From Methanosarcinales archaeon (GTDB lineage Archaea; Halobacteriota; Methanosarcinia; Methanosarcinales; Methanocomedenaceae), in the NCBI GenBank assembly GCA_023136155.1, contig JAGLRT010000016.1, positions 1-20,251 of the forward strand: DNA of 20,251 nt, given 5' to 3'. A program made the position numbers and the translations under genes. This document shows positions 13,997 through 20,251 of this stretch, one piece after another (within the stretch, counting starts at the first letter, position 1; the number at the start of each line of letters is the position of its first letter). Below the pieces are notes generated by a model. It did not search any database. It saw only the letters and a program-made list of their open reading frames with translations, and was not told the origin of the DNA.

Positions 13997-14458
13997 TTAT
14001 TCCAGTTCTTTTATCATTGCAATTTCATCACAGTCAGGGAAACGGGGACATTTCACGCACATGCTCCACAATTTATGTGGAAGTGTAGACTTATCCACCA
14101 CCTTAAATCCATAATGCTCGAAAAACTCACGAGCATAGGTAAGTGTAACCAGATGCTTGATTCCGAGTTCCGGCGCTTCATTCAAACATGCTTCAAGTAT
14201 CCTGGAACCATGCTTCTTTCTTATTTCAGCAGTGGACACTGCAAGGGACAAAATCTCCCCGTACTCTTCCCAGGTTACATGCAGGGCACCACAAGCGATA
14301 ATCCGGTCCTCTTTCTCAATTACAAAAAAGTCCCTGATATTTTCATACAATTCACCAATGGCACGGGGCAGCATGACCTCCTGCTGAGCATAAACATTAA
14401 TCAGTTGCCTTATCTGTGCAACATCCTCAACCCTGGCTTTTCTGAGCAAATTTATCAA
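13997..14458 (-). CDS. ArgA-like GNAT acetyltransferase (short N-acetylglutamate synthase type)
   Basis: A 153-residue GNAT domain. The acetyl-CoA region lies around ILSLAVSTAEIRKKHGSRIL (the expected RxxGxG loop appears as RKKHGS). The C-terminal end LPHKLWSMCVKCPRFPDCDE followed by IAM is the cysteine-containing tail typical of short ArgA-type amino-acid acetyltransferases, which acetylate glutamate in arginine synthesis. Activity on glutamate is inferred from that tail only; other amine substrates are possible. The frame opens at TTG 14458; a second TTG at codon 4 has GGTGG about 10 bases upstream and may be the real start. The gene follows the SRPBCC gene after 38 bases and probably shares its transcript. 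Confidence 0.75.
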   Translation of the reverse strand: MINLLRKARVEDVAQIRQLINVYAQQEVMLPRAIGELYENIRDFFVIEKEDRIIACGALHVTWEEYGEILSLAVSTAEIRKKHGSRILEACLNEAPELGIKHLVTLTYAREFFEHYGFKVVDKSTLPHKLWSMCVKCPRFPDCDEIAMIKELE

Positions 14459-14496
14459 ACCACCAATAATTGTACCTTATTTGTATTGTTCTAAAA

Positions 14497-14934
14497 CTAA
14501 TTGTCCTTTTCTACATGAAATTTAACATTCTCGGCATACTGGCGCACATCATTTTCCAGTTTTTGATCAATAAAGGATAACATGGACAACAAAAACAGAC
14601 TCTTCGGTTCCAGTTTTAATTTGTAAGAAACAATAGTACTGGAATTGGTATTTTCCTTAAGGTCAATTTCCCCACTCATTTTAATACCTTTTGCTTTTCC
14701 TTCCCATTTTCCATGATAAGGCGGGTCCACTTCTACGGTTGTACTGTTCATCTCAATCCGTTTTATCAATGGTCCGATCTGGAATTCCATAATCCACAAA
14801 TTTGTTTTTGGGCCCGTAACTTTACATACCAGCAGTCCGGGAATGCAATGAGTAGACATCCCAGGGTCAGCCATTAAACCCCATACTGATTCTATGGGTG
14901 CTTTAACTTCAAACTCGATTTGTGATTCCGGCAT
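14497..14934 (-). CDS. SRPBCC-fold protein (CoxG/polyketide cyclase-like)
   Basis: About 145 residues with the SRPBCC/START-like pattern: an N-terminal strand (SQIEFEVKAPIESVWGLMAD), PGMSTHCIPGLLVCKVTGPK, a central set of strands with GKWEGKAKGIKMSGEIDL, and a C-terminal long helix (SMLSFIDQKLENDVRQYAENV). The fold forms a cavity for hydrophobic ligands. The start PGLxxCKVxGP region resembles CoxG-type proteins, but no carbon monoxide dehydrogenase genes are near. ATG 14934 is used because the longer frame opens at TTG with an odd leader; no clear ribosome site is seen, so a leaderless message is possible. It lies between leuS (about 50 bases upstream) and the GNAT gene. Confidence 0.7.
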   Translation of the reverse strand: MPESQIEFEVKAPIESVWGLMADPGMSTHCIPGLLVCKVTGPKTNLWIMEFQIGPLIKRIEMNSTTVEVDPPYHGKWEGKAKGIKMSGEIDLKENTNSSTIVSYKLKLEPKSLFLLSMLSFIDQKLENDVRQYAENVKFHVEKDN

Positions 14935-14986
14935 GTAAATACACAACTAAATATTTTCAACTAACAATAGCAATAATACACAATAT

Positions 14987-17767
14987 TCAATACACTATAA
15001 TAGATTGTCTCCCAGGGAGGGCGCTTGCAGCTTTCTTCTCTTTCGAGTCTTCTTCCCTGGAAATTTCTATGGCACAATTGAAATTGGATTCTAATATCGA
15101 AACAGCACTGTTCAGGAAATCAAATTCACCTTTTGCATCCATTTCAATAGACGGTGCCAGGGAAGGGTCATCCAGGTATTTACCCAGTATCATGTTCACC
15201 TGTTTACCGTATCGTTTCAGGTCAGTGGACATCAGGGCTTTCATTATCTGCCCCCTGTCCTTTGTCCTGGCAAACTCCTGCCTGAAAAGGGCTGCAAGCT
15301 CGAACTTCCATCCGGCTGTAACAATAATGTGTATCGTCTCAGGAGATGTAATGTGTGCTACCTTGAGTATCTCCTTTATGTCATCTCCAAGGTCGTCAAG
15401 CATATTCCACTTGTAGGATTCCGGTTCACTGACCACAGCCTCATCACATTCAGGCCAGCTGGCCTGGCATATGAAACCATCATTTCCGGTAGATTCCCAG
15501 ACTTCCTCGCACAGATGAGGTGTTATCGGGCTTAACAGTAGCACAATAGCCCTTCTGGCATTGTCATATATCTCACCATTAACAGCAGACTGGCCGTAAT
15601 CATATATCTCGTCCACCAGTGTCATTACATTTGTGAGAACATCTTTGAGTTTCAAATCTTCAAAGGCGCCGGTGGCTTCCTTTATGGTCCTGTGTGTTAG
15701 GAATCGGATGTAGCTGTCCCTGGCATCGATACCACTTTTCAGGGAATCAGTAGGTTCTACCAACAGACGGTATGTTTTATCAAGGAATTTATACACACTA
15801 TCAATCCCTGAATCAGACCATTCCAGTTCACGCTCAGGATTTGAACCGAACAGGATGAAGAAACGTGAAGCATCTGCCCCGTATTTATCCATTAATATCT
15901 GGGGGTCAACCACATTACCCAGACTCTTTGACATTTTAGCGCTCTTCATGGCATATTTGCTGCTACAAGTACAACATGAATGTCCCTCGAATTCACCGGG
16001 AGGCAGGAACCTGCCGCATACATCACAGTAGGGTGTTTCCTTATTCACCATGCCCTGACATAGCAGTCTGGCAAATGGTTCGTCCACTTCAGTCAGACCG
16101 ATGTCCCGCATAGCTTTGGTAAAGAACCGGGCATATAACAGGTGCAGGATTGCATGCTCTATGCCACCTATATACTGGTCTACCGGCATCCAGTATGAGG
16201 CTGCATCCTTTTCAAAGGGCAAGGCTTCTGAACGAGGGCTGCAATATTTGAAGAAATACCAGGATGAGTCCACGAAAGTGTCCATGGTATCGGTCTCCCT
16301 GCGGGCAGACCCGCCGCATTTGGGACATGTAACATTGGTAAAGCTCTTTGAGGTTTCCAGAGGGTTGCCGCTGCCTGTGAATTCCACGTCCTTTGGCAGC
16401 CTGACTGGCAGGTCTTCAATGGGTACGGGTACGGTACCGCATTCGTTACAGTAGATGATAGGTATGGGAGTGCCCCAGTAACGCTGCCTGGATATGAGCC
16501 AGTTCCTGAGCTTGTAATTAATAGTGCTCTCACCCAACCCCTGGCTTTGCAGTTTCTCGCTTATCCTGATGATGGCATCCCGGTTGCCAGTGCCGTCAAA
16601 TTCTCCACTGTTCACCAATACCCCGTCATCCACATAGGCGTCTTCCATCCCGTCAGGTGTAAGTTCCCTATCAAGGGGCTGGATAACTACCTTTATGGGT
16701 ATGTCGTGTACTCTGGCAAACTCGAAATCGCGCTGGTCGTGGGCCGGTACTGCCATTACTGCCCCTGCACCGTATTCATAAATCACAAAATTGCCTACAT
16801 ACACAGGTATTTCATTGCCAGTCAGCGGGTTTACTGCATACTTCCCGATGAACATGCCTTTCTTATCCTTATCAGTAGCAATACGCTGGAACTTGTCCTC
16901 CTGTTGCACTTCGGCCAGGAATGCTTCAAAGTCTGCCTGGTATTTTGTCCCAGCAACCCAGTCCTTTATCATCGGGTGTTCAGGTGCGAATACCATAAAG
17001 GTGACACCGAATACGGTATCAGGTCGGGTGGTGAATATAGGAATGGTTTCGCCTGTATCGACGATGCAAAACTTGATGATGGTACCTTCACTCCTGCCAA
17101 TCCAGTTGCGCTGCATCATTTTAACTGATTCGGGCCAGTCCAGGTATTCCAGACCGTCCAGCAGCTCATCCGCATAGTCCCGTATCTTGAAGAACCACTG
17201 TTTCAATTCCCGCTGCTCCACCTCTGTAGAACAGCGCCAGCATCTGTTATTGATGACCTGCTCATTAGCAAGCACGGTACCACAATCGGGACACCAGTTT
17301 ATCAGTGCGTTCTCCCGGTATGTTAGCCCTTTTTCATAAAATTTCAGGAATGTCCACTGGTTCCATTTATAGTAATCCTCATCAAGGCTCTGTATCTGCC
17401 GCGACCAGTCATATGACAGTCCCATCTCTTTTTGCTGGGCCTTAATGGATTCTATGTTACTGCGGGTCCAGGTTTCAGGGTCTACTTTTTGTTTGATGGC
17501 TGCATTTTCGGCTGGCAGTCCGAAGGCATCATAGCCCATTGGGTAGAGCACGTTGAATCCCTGTATTCTTTTTTGCCTGGCTATACTGTCACCGATAGCG
17601 TAATTGCGAAGGTGGCCCATATGCAGGGATGCTGATGGATAAGGATACATTTCTAAGCAGTAGTACTTTGGTTTTGAGGTGTCCTCGGTGGCCTTGAAAA
17701 CTTCAGATTCTTCCCAGCGCTGCTGCCATTTTGGCTCGATATTTTTTGGATTATAATGGTAATTCAT
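14987..17767 (-). CDS. leuS: Leucyl-tRNA synthetase, bacterial-type
   Basis: A class I synthetase that charges tRNA-Leu. From ATG 17767 it has 926 residues: HIGH motif as HMGH (49-52), zinc ribbon CPDC/CWRC (159-179), an editing domain with TTRPDT (246-251) and the VPAHDQRD motif (340-347), the ISRQRYWGTPIP strand (425-436), a second CxxC pair (481-484), and KMSKS (611-615). The signature PKYYCLEMYPYPSASLHMGH and the editing-domain position are of the bacterial kind, as also known for Methanosarcina and haloarchaea. A small four-cysteine insert (CDVC ... CCTC, 581-601) sits just before KMSKS. The C-terminal tail ends SALPGRQSIIVY, resembling other archaeal LeuRS tails. GGAG lies 9 bases before the ATG and a TATA box at 17856-17869; longer starts reach upstream of the promoter and are wrong. 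Confidence 0.95.
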   Translation of the reverse strand: MNYHYNPKNIEPKWQQRWEESEVFKATEDTSKPKYYCLEMYPYPSASLHMGHLRNYAIGDSIARQKRIQGFNVLYPMGYDAFGLPAENAAIKQKVDPETWTRSNIESIKAQQKEMGLSYDWSRQIQSLDEDYYKWNQWTFLKFYEKGLTYRENALINWCPDCGTVLANEQVINNRCWRCSTEVEQRELKQWFFKIRDYADELLDGLEYLDWPESVKMMQRNWIGRSEGTIIKFCIVDTGETIPIFTTRPDTVFGVTFMVFAPEHPMIKDWVAGTKYQADFEAFLAEVQQEDKFQRIATDKDKKGMFIGKYAVNPLTGNEIPVYVGNFVIYEYGAGAVMAVPAHDQRDFEFARVHDIPIKVVIQPLDRELTPDGMEDAYVDDGVLVNSGEFDGTGNRDAIIRISEKLQSQGLGESTINYKLRNWLISRQRYWGTPIPIIYCNECGTVPVPIEDLPVRLPKDVEFTGSGNPLETSKSFTNVTCPKCGGSARRETDTMDTFVDSSWYFFKYCSPRSEALPFEKDAASYWMPVDQYIGGIEHAILHLLYARFFTKAMRDIGLTEVDEPFARLLCQGMVNKETPYCDVCGRFLPPGEFEGHSCCTCSSKYAMKSAKMSKSLGNVVDPQILMDKYGADASRFFILFGSNPERELEWSDSGIDSVYKFLDKTYRLLVEPTDSLKSGIDARDSYIRFLTHRTIKEATGAFEDLKLKDVLTNVMTLVDEIYDYGQSAVNGEIYDNARRAIVLLLSPITPHLCEEVWESTGNDGFICQASWPECDEAVVSEPESYKWNMLDDLGDDIKEILKVAHITSPETIHIIVTAGWKFELAALFRQEFARTKDRGQIMKALMSTDLKRYGKQVNMILGKYLDDPSLAPSIEMDAKGEFDFLNSAVSILESNFNCAIEISREEDSKEKKAASALPGRQSIIVY

Positions 17768-17855
17768 AGATTGTCGCTCCATGGGTGGAGGATAATGATG
17801 TGCTGATTGTATTGTGCTGCATTTCCTGATGTGTAACGACTCATAGTGAGGCGAA

Positions 17856-17869
17856 ATTATATAAAAGTT
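17856..17869 (-). promoter_or_regulatory. TATA box of leuS
   Basis: The minus strand reads AACTTTTATATAAT, close to the archaeal box A consensus. It predicts transcription starting near 17835 and a leader of about 65 bases before the leuS ATG, which supports the start at 17767. Confidence 0.6.
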
Positions 17870-17897
17870 AAGCAACCAAATCATTTTTAAGTAATGA

Positions 17898-18105
17898 CTT
17901 TTAAGCCAATATGGAATGCACCCCTTCCAGATGACAGGGTTTACACACGGCAATCTGTCTTTGCATATGAGCAAACTGGGAGCTACAGGTTATATTAAAT
18001 CGTGAAAGAGTTTGGCGGTGAAAAGTTGCATTCCATGCTCAGGCTGACTGATGGAGGAAATGAGGCTTTTGAGAAGTATCGGGAGTGGATGATGGAGGTA
18101 ATTAC
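17898..18105 (+). pseudogene. Winged-helix regulator (HTH_34/MarR-like), N-terminally truncated and frameshifted
   Basis: One frame ending at TGA 18003 encodes MTGFTHGNLSLHMSKLGATGYIKS (from 17931); a second frame from 18002 encodes VKEFGGEKLHSMLRLTDGGNEAFEKYREWM. Joined, they match the recognition helix, wing and dimer helix of winged-helix regulators (consensus LTxGNLSxHLxKLExAGYIxIxKEFxGxxPxTxxxLTxxGRxAFExY). Restoring one A to the AAA at 17997-17999 would give GYIKIVKEFGG and repair the frame. The first helices of the domain are missing; a TGA at 17895 closes the frame upstream. The fragment sits between the leuS promoter and the next plus-strand gene. It is probably dead, unless the frameshift is a sequencing error. 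Confidence 0.6.
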
Positions 18106-18519
18106 ATGGCAAAAAATGAAAAACGCTTGTTATTCAGCCCGTCCGGGGCTACCAAACCCAAAGTTCCGGAATTAGTGAAAATTGAGGTGAAACAGGCATG
18201 TGATGAACTTGTTGGGTCTGTTTTAAAACCCAGGAACATTGACCTGGATCCACAGGAAGACCGTTTCAATTATATAGTGGATATTTTTGCGAAATGGTAT
18301 CGCAATTATTTCTATTTTTATGCCAAATACCATTCTCCCGGACCCAATGCCATAGAGCCATTCTTTGAGACTAGGTTTGCTCGGATGGAATACGTTGGAA
18401 AAGATCGGTTCAATCTATCATACATGAGACATACAACGAAGTGGTTGGAAGTGTATCCTGACATGTCCCTGGAAGAATGCATAGAAGCTATCAGTGACGA
18501 TCCTCTTTTTACGCCATAG
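18106..18519 (+). CDS. Conserved hypothetical protein
   Basis: A 137-residue soluble protein without signal peptide or membrane segment. ATG 18106 is chosen because GGAGG lies 7 bases upstream; the frame could start at 18085. The region FNYIVDIFAKWYRNYFYFYA is rich in aromatic residues, followed by KYHSPGPNAIEPFFETRFAR, MEYVGKDRFNLSYMRHTTKW and SLEECIEAISDDPLF. This pattern reminds me of a small uncharacterised family found in archaea and bacteria, but I cannot name it with certainty and assign no function. It follows the broken regulator and is 17 bases from the methyltransferase gene, so it may be cotranscribed with it. Confidence 0.7.
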   Translation: MAKNEKRLLFSPSGATKPKVPELVKIEVKQACDELVGSVLKPRNIDLDPQEDRFNYIVDIFAKWYRNYFYFYAKYHSPGPNAIEPFFETRFARMEYVGKDRFNLSYMRHTTKWLEVYPDMSLEECIEAISDDPLFTP

Positions 18520-18536
18520 CAACCAAGGGAGACCAG

Positions 18537-19283
18537 ATGATGAATTACGCATGGAAGCCGGACAGCCATAAAAACATGTTCAATATTCCGGAATGGACCT
18601 ACGACGAGATGAAACAGACTGGTGTTGACTACTCAGGCATTGAGCAGGTGCAACGGTACGATGACATGCACCAGAAGTTTCGCGACTACGAGAAGAATAG
18701 CGATGCGATCATAAAAATCCTCGACCTGGATTCAAACAGTACGGTTATCGATATGGGTGCAGGAACCGGAGCATTCACGCTCTATGCTGCAAAACACTGT
18801 AAGAAAGTCTATGCGGTGGATATTTCTCTTGCCATGCTGAACCTCTGCCGGATAAAATGTGACAGGATTGGGCTTTCGAACATTTCCTATTGCCATAGCG
18901 GCTTCCTGACGTACGATCACGAGGCAGATCCGGCAGATGCGATGGTATCGATAGCGTCCTTGCATCATCTTCCGGATTTCTGGAAATTGGTCGGTCTTAC
19001 AAGAGCAGCCGAGATGTTAAAAGCGGGAGGGCGGTTCTTTCTGTTTGATATTGTGTTTCCATCCGCTGCCGATGATATGGAAGGTAAGCTCAATGCATGG
19101 GTCAGATCAATCACAGAGCAATCGGGACCTGAGCTTGCAGCAGAAGCAAAAATTCATATTCGTGAGGAGTACAGCACCTATGACTGGGTGATGGAGGGAC
19201 TGCTTGAGCGTGCAGGATTCAAGATCGAGAGCGCCGAGTATAGTGAGGGATTTCAGGCAACATACGTCTGCTCCGGAAGATGA
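18537..19283 (+). CDS. Class I SAM-dependent methyltransferase
   Basis: A 248-residue Rossmann-fold methyltransferase. Motif I is VIDMGAGTGAF (70-80), the acidic ribose-binding residue is Asp95 in YAVDIS, motif IV is DAMVSIASLHHLPDF, and post-motif strands are GGRFFLFDIVFPS. An N-terminal cap of about 60 residues (MFNIPEWTYDEMKQTGVDYS) may shape the acceptor site. The acceptor is unknown. The ribosome site AAGGGAGA lies just before ATG 18537, with a second ATG at 18540. A truncated, unrelated methyltransferase follows immediately. The composition is somewhat richer in GC than most of the window, compatible with an acquired gene. Confidence 0.85.
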   Translation: MMNYAWKPDSHKNMFNIPEWTYDEMKQTGVDYSGIEQVQRYDDMHQKFRDYEKNSDAIIKILDLDSNSTVIDMGAGTGAFTLYAAKHCKKVYAVDISLAMLNLCRIKCDRIGLSNISYCHSGFLTYDHEADPADAMVSIASLHHLPDFWKLVGLTRAAEMLKAGGRFFLFDIVFPSAADDMEGKLNAWVRSITEQSGPELAAEAKIHIREEYSTYDWVMEGLLERAGFKIESAEYSEGFQATYVCSGR

Positions 19284-19851
19284 GGTAGAACAGGTTAATA
19301 ACAAAAAGGAGGGGGACATGAACAACCTCCCTTTCGACGACGATACTTTCGATTGGGTGTGGAGTGCAAACTGCGCAGGATACGCACCCGGAGAGCCCCT
19401 GCCGCTGCTAAAGGAGCTTGCACGGGTGGTAAAACCCGGCGGAAGTGTGATCATCCTCGCATGGTCTTCTCAACAACTGCTCCCAGGCTACCCTGTGCTT
19501 GAGGCACATCTGAATGCGACGTCCTCCGGGATCGCCCCATTTGTTGAGGGGACGGCGCATGAGTTGCATTTCCCGCGCATGATGGGGTGGTTTCGTCGTG
19601 CGGGCATGGAGGAGGTTACTGCCCGGACATTCGCGGGTGATGTCTGCGCCCCGCTATCCGGGGAAATGCGTGATGCTCTTGCCGCGCTTATTGAGATGCG
19701 GTGGGTAGATGTGGAAGCTGAGTTGTCAGAAGGGGACCGGGCTGAGTATCAGCGGCTGTGTTTGGCTGAGTCGCAGGATTTCATTCTGGATCTTACGGAT
19801 TATTATGCGTTCTATACTTATTCGATGTTTTTGGGGCGGGTGAGTAGGTGA
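19284..19851 (+). pseudogene. SAM methyltransferase, C-terminal part only
   Basis: The frame encodes the later motifs of a methyltransferase: NKKEGDMNNLPFDDDTFDWV (post-motif II to motif IV), ANCAGYAPGEPLPLLKELAR, VVKPGGSVIIL (motif VI), and a C-terminal domain (HLNATSSGIAPFVEGTAHEL, DLTDYYAFYTYSMFLGRV). The SAM-binding motif I and about 100 preceding residues are absent. Homology begins right where the preceding methyltransferase gene ends, which suggests a deletion or recombination joined the two. AAGGAGGGGGAC before ATG 19318 looks like a ribosome site, but the same bases encode the conserved KEGD, so a 178-residue product is possible but cannot bind SAM alone. Confidence 0.65.
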
Positions 19852-20251
19852 ACGCTTTCGGCGGGGCATCACCTAAAATCAGTTTGATCTATCTCGATTT
19901 TGCATTACGGACCAGCGCACACGACCCAAGCTCGCAGACGCAAAGCCGTGACTGTAGCACCACCCCCTCGACACCCCCATAATCTAGCATGCTGGCCGGG
20001 CGGCGGCGATATACACATACCGCACGCCACGGTCGCCGGACTTGACTACGGTTCGCCCGGAAACCCTCGCCGCTGCCCACGAAATTGTGGAGCCCACCCA
20101 ACCGCCAGCGTCTGTATCGCATCCGATGCCATAGAAGACGCGAAAGCATGGGGCACGAGTTGCCATTGGTCAGACCTGAGATTGGCAGGATATCCAGTTC
20201 CTCTTCTCAGTTACCACCCGTCCTGGCCAGATAGAAAGCATCAATAGCTGG
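19852..20251. other. GC-rich end of the window without recognisable gene
   Basis: About 400 bases with clearly higher GC than the rest (38 of 60 in the line from 19921). Open frames exist on both strands (for example 19900-20247 plus and 19984-20166 minus), but their products are rich in Arg, Pro, His and Cys and show no known motif. No tRNA, rRNA, CRISPR or repeat is visible. It may be foreign DNA, a decayed gene or an assembly edge. Confidence 0.5.

Noticed and set aside
1..20251. CRISPR arrays, insertion sequences, rRNA and tRNA genes
   Set aside because: No regularly spaced repeats, transposase motifs or cloverleaf-forming sequences were seen on either strand.

Overview
The window reads as archaeal DNA, most likely from a Methanosarcinales-type methanogen or an anaerobic methane-oxidising relative. 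The grounds are an AqpM-type aquaporin in one operon with DUF2193 and DUF2180 proteins (families I know from methanogens), two NikR-associated ECF nickel transporters (nickel supply for F430 and Ni enzymes), archaeal TATA-like boxes, GGAGG-type ribosome sites, and a bacterial-type leucyl-tRNA synthetase of the kind found in Methanosarcinales. The genus cannot be fixed from sequence alone. Almost all genes lie on the minus strand; nikR and the last genes (from about 17.9 kb) lie on the plus strand.

Layout. 1-401: C-terminal piece of an SbcC/Rad50-like ATPase that runs off the window and has lost its upstream part. 450-4.3 kb: a strikingly AT-rich operon grpE-like / hsp70-like / J-like (read right to left), flanked by about 50% GC DNA. 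4.4-5.5 kb: an Old Yellow Enzyme family flavin oxidoreductase. 5.7-10.0 kb: a nickel-uptake locus with separate nikM and nikN genes, a divergent nikR, and nikQ preceded by an unusual single-chain NikM-NikN-NikO fusion. 10.2-10.7 kb: a PEBP/YbhB-family protein with the remains of a lipoprotein leader. 10.7-11.2 kb: a gene-free stretch with a 42-bp perfect palindrome. 11.2-13.7 kb: the operon DUF2193, DUF2180, aqpM. 14.0-17.8 kb: leuS, an SRPBCC protein and an ArgA-like acetyltransferase. 17.9-19.9 kb: a decayed winged-helix regulator, a conserved hypothetical protein, a SAM methyltransferase and a 5'-truncated second methyltransferase. The last 400 bases are GC-rich with no recognisable gene.

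Most interesting is the chaperone operon. It looks like a specialised copy of the grpE-dnaK-dnaJ module in which every part is altered: the Hsp70 has its helical lid replaced by a C-terminal ubiquitin-like beta-grasp domain; the J partner carries three J-like repeats, all without HPD, and ends in a basic tail plus a PCNA-interacting-peptide-like motif; and the GrpE-like exchange factor has a long coiled-coil extension. Overlapping genes and base composition suggest one transferred unit. Its function is unknown; a remodelling or quality-control role near replication or repair complexes is inference only.
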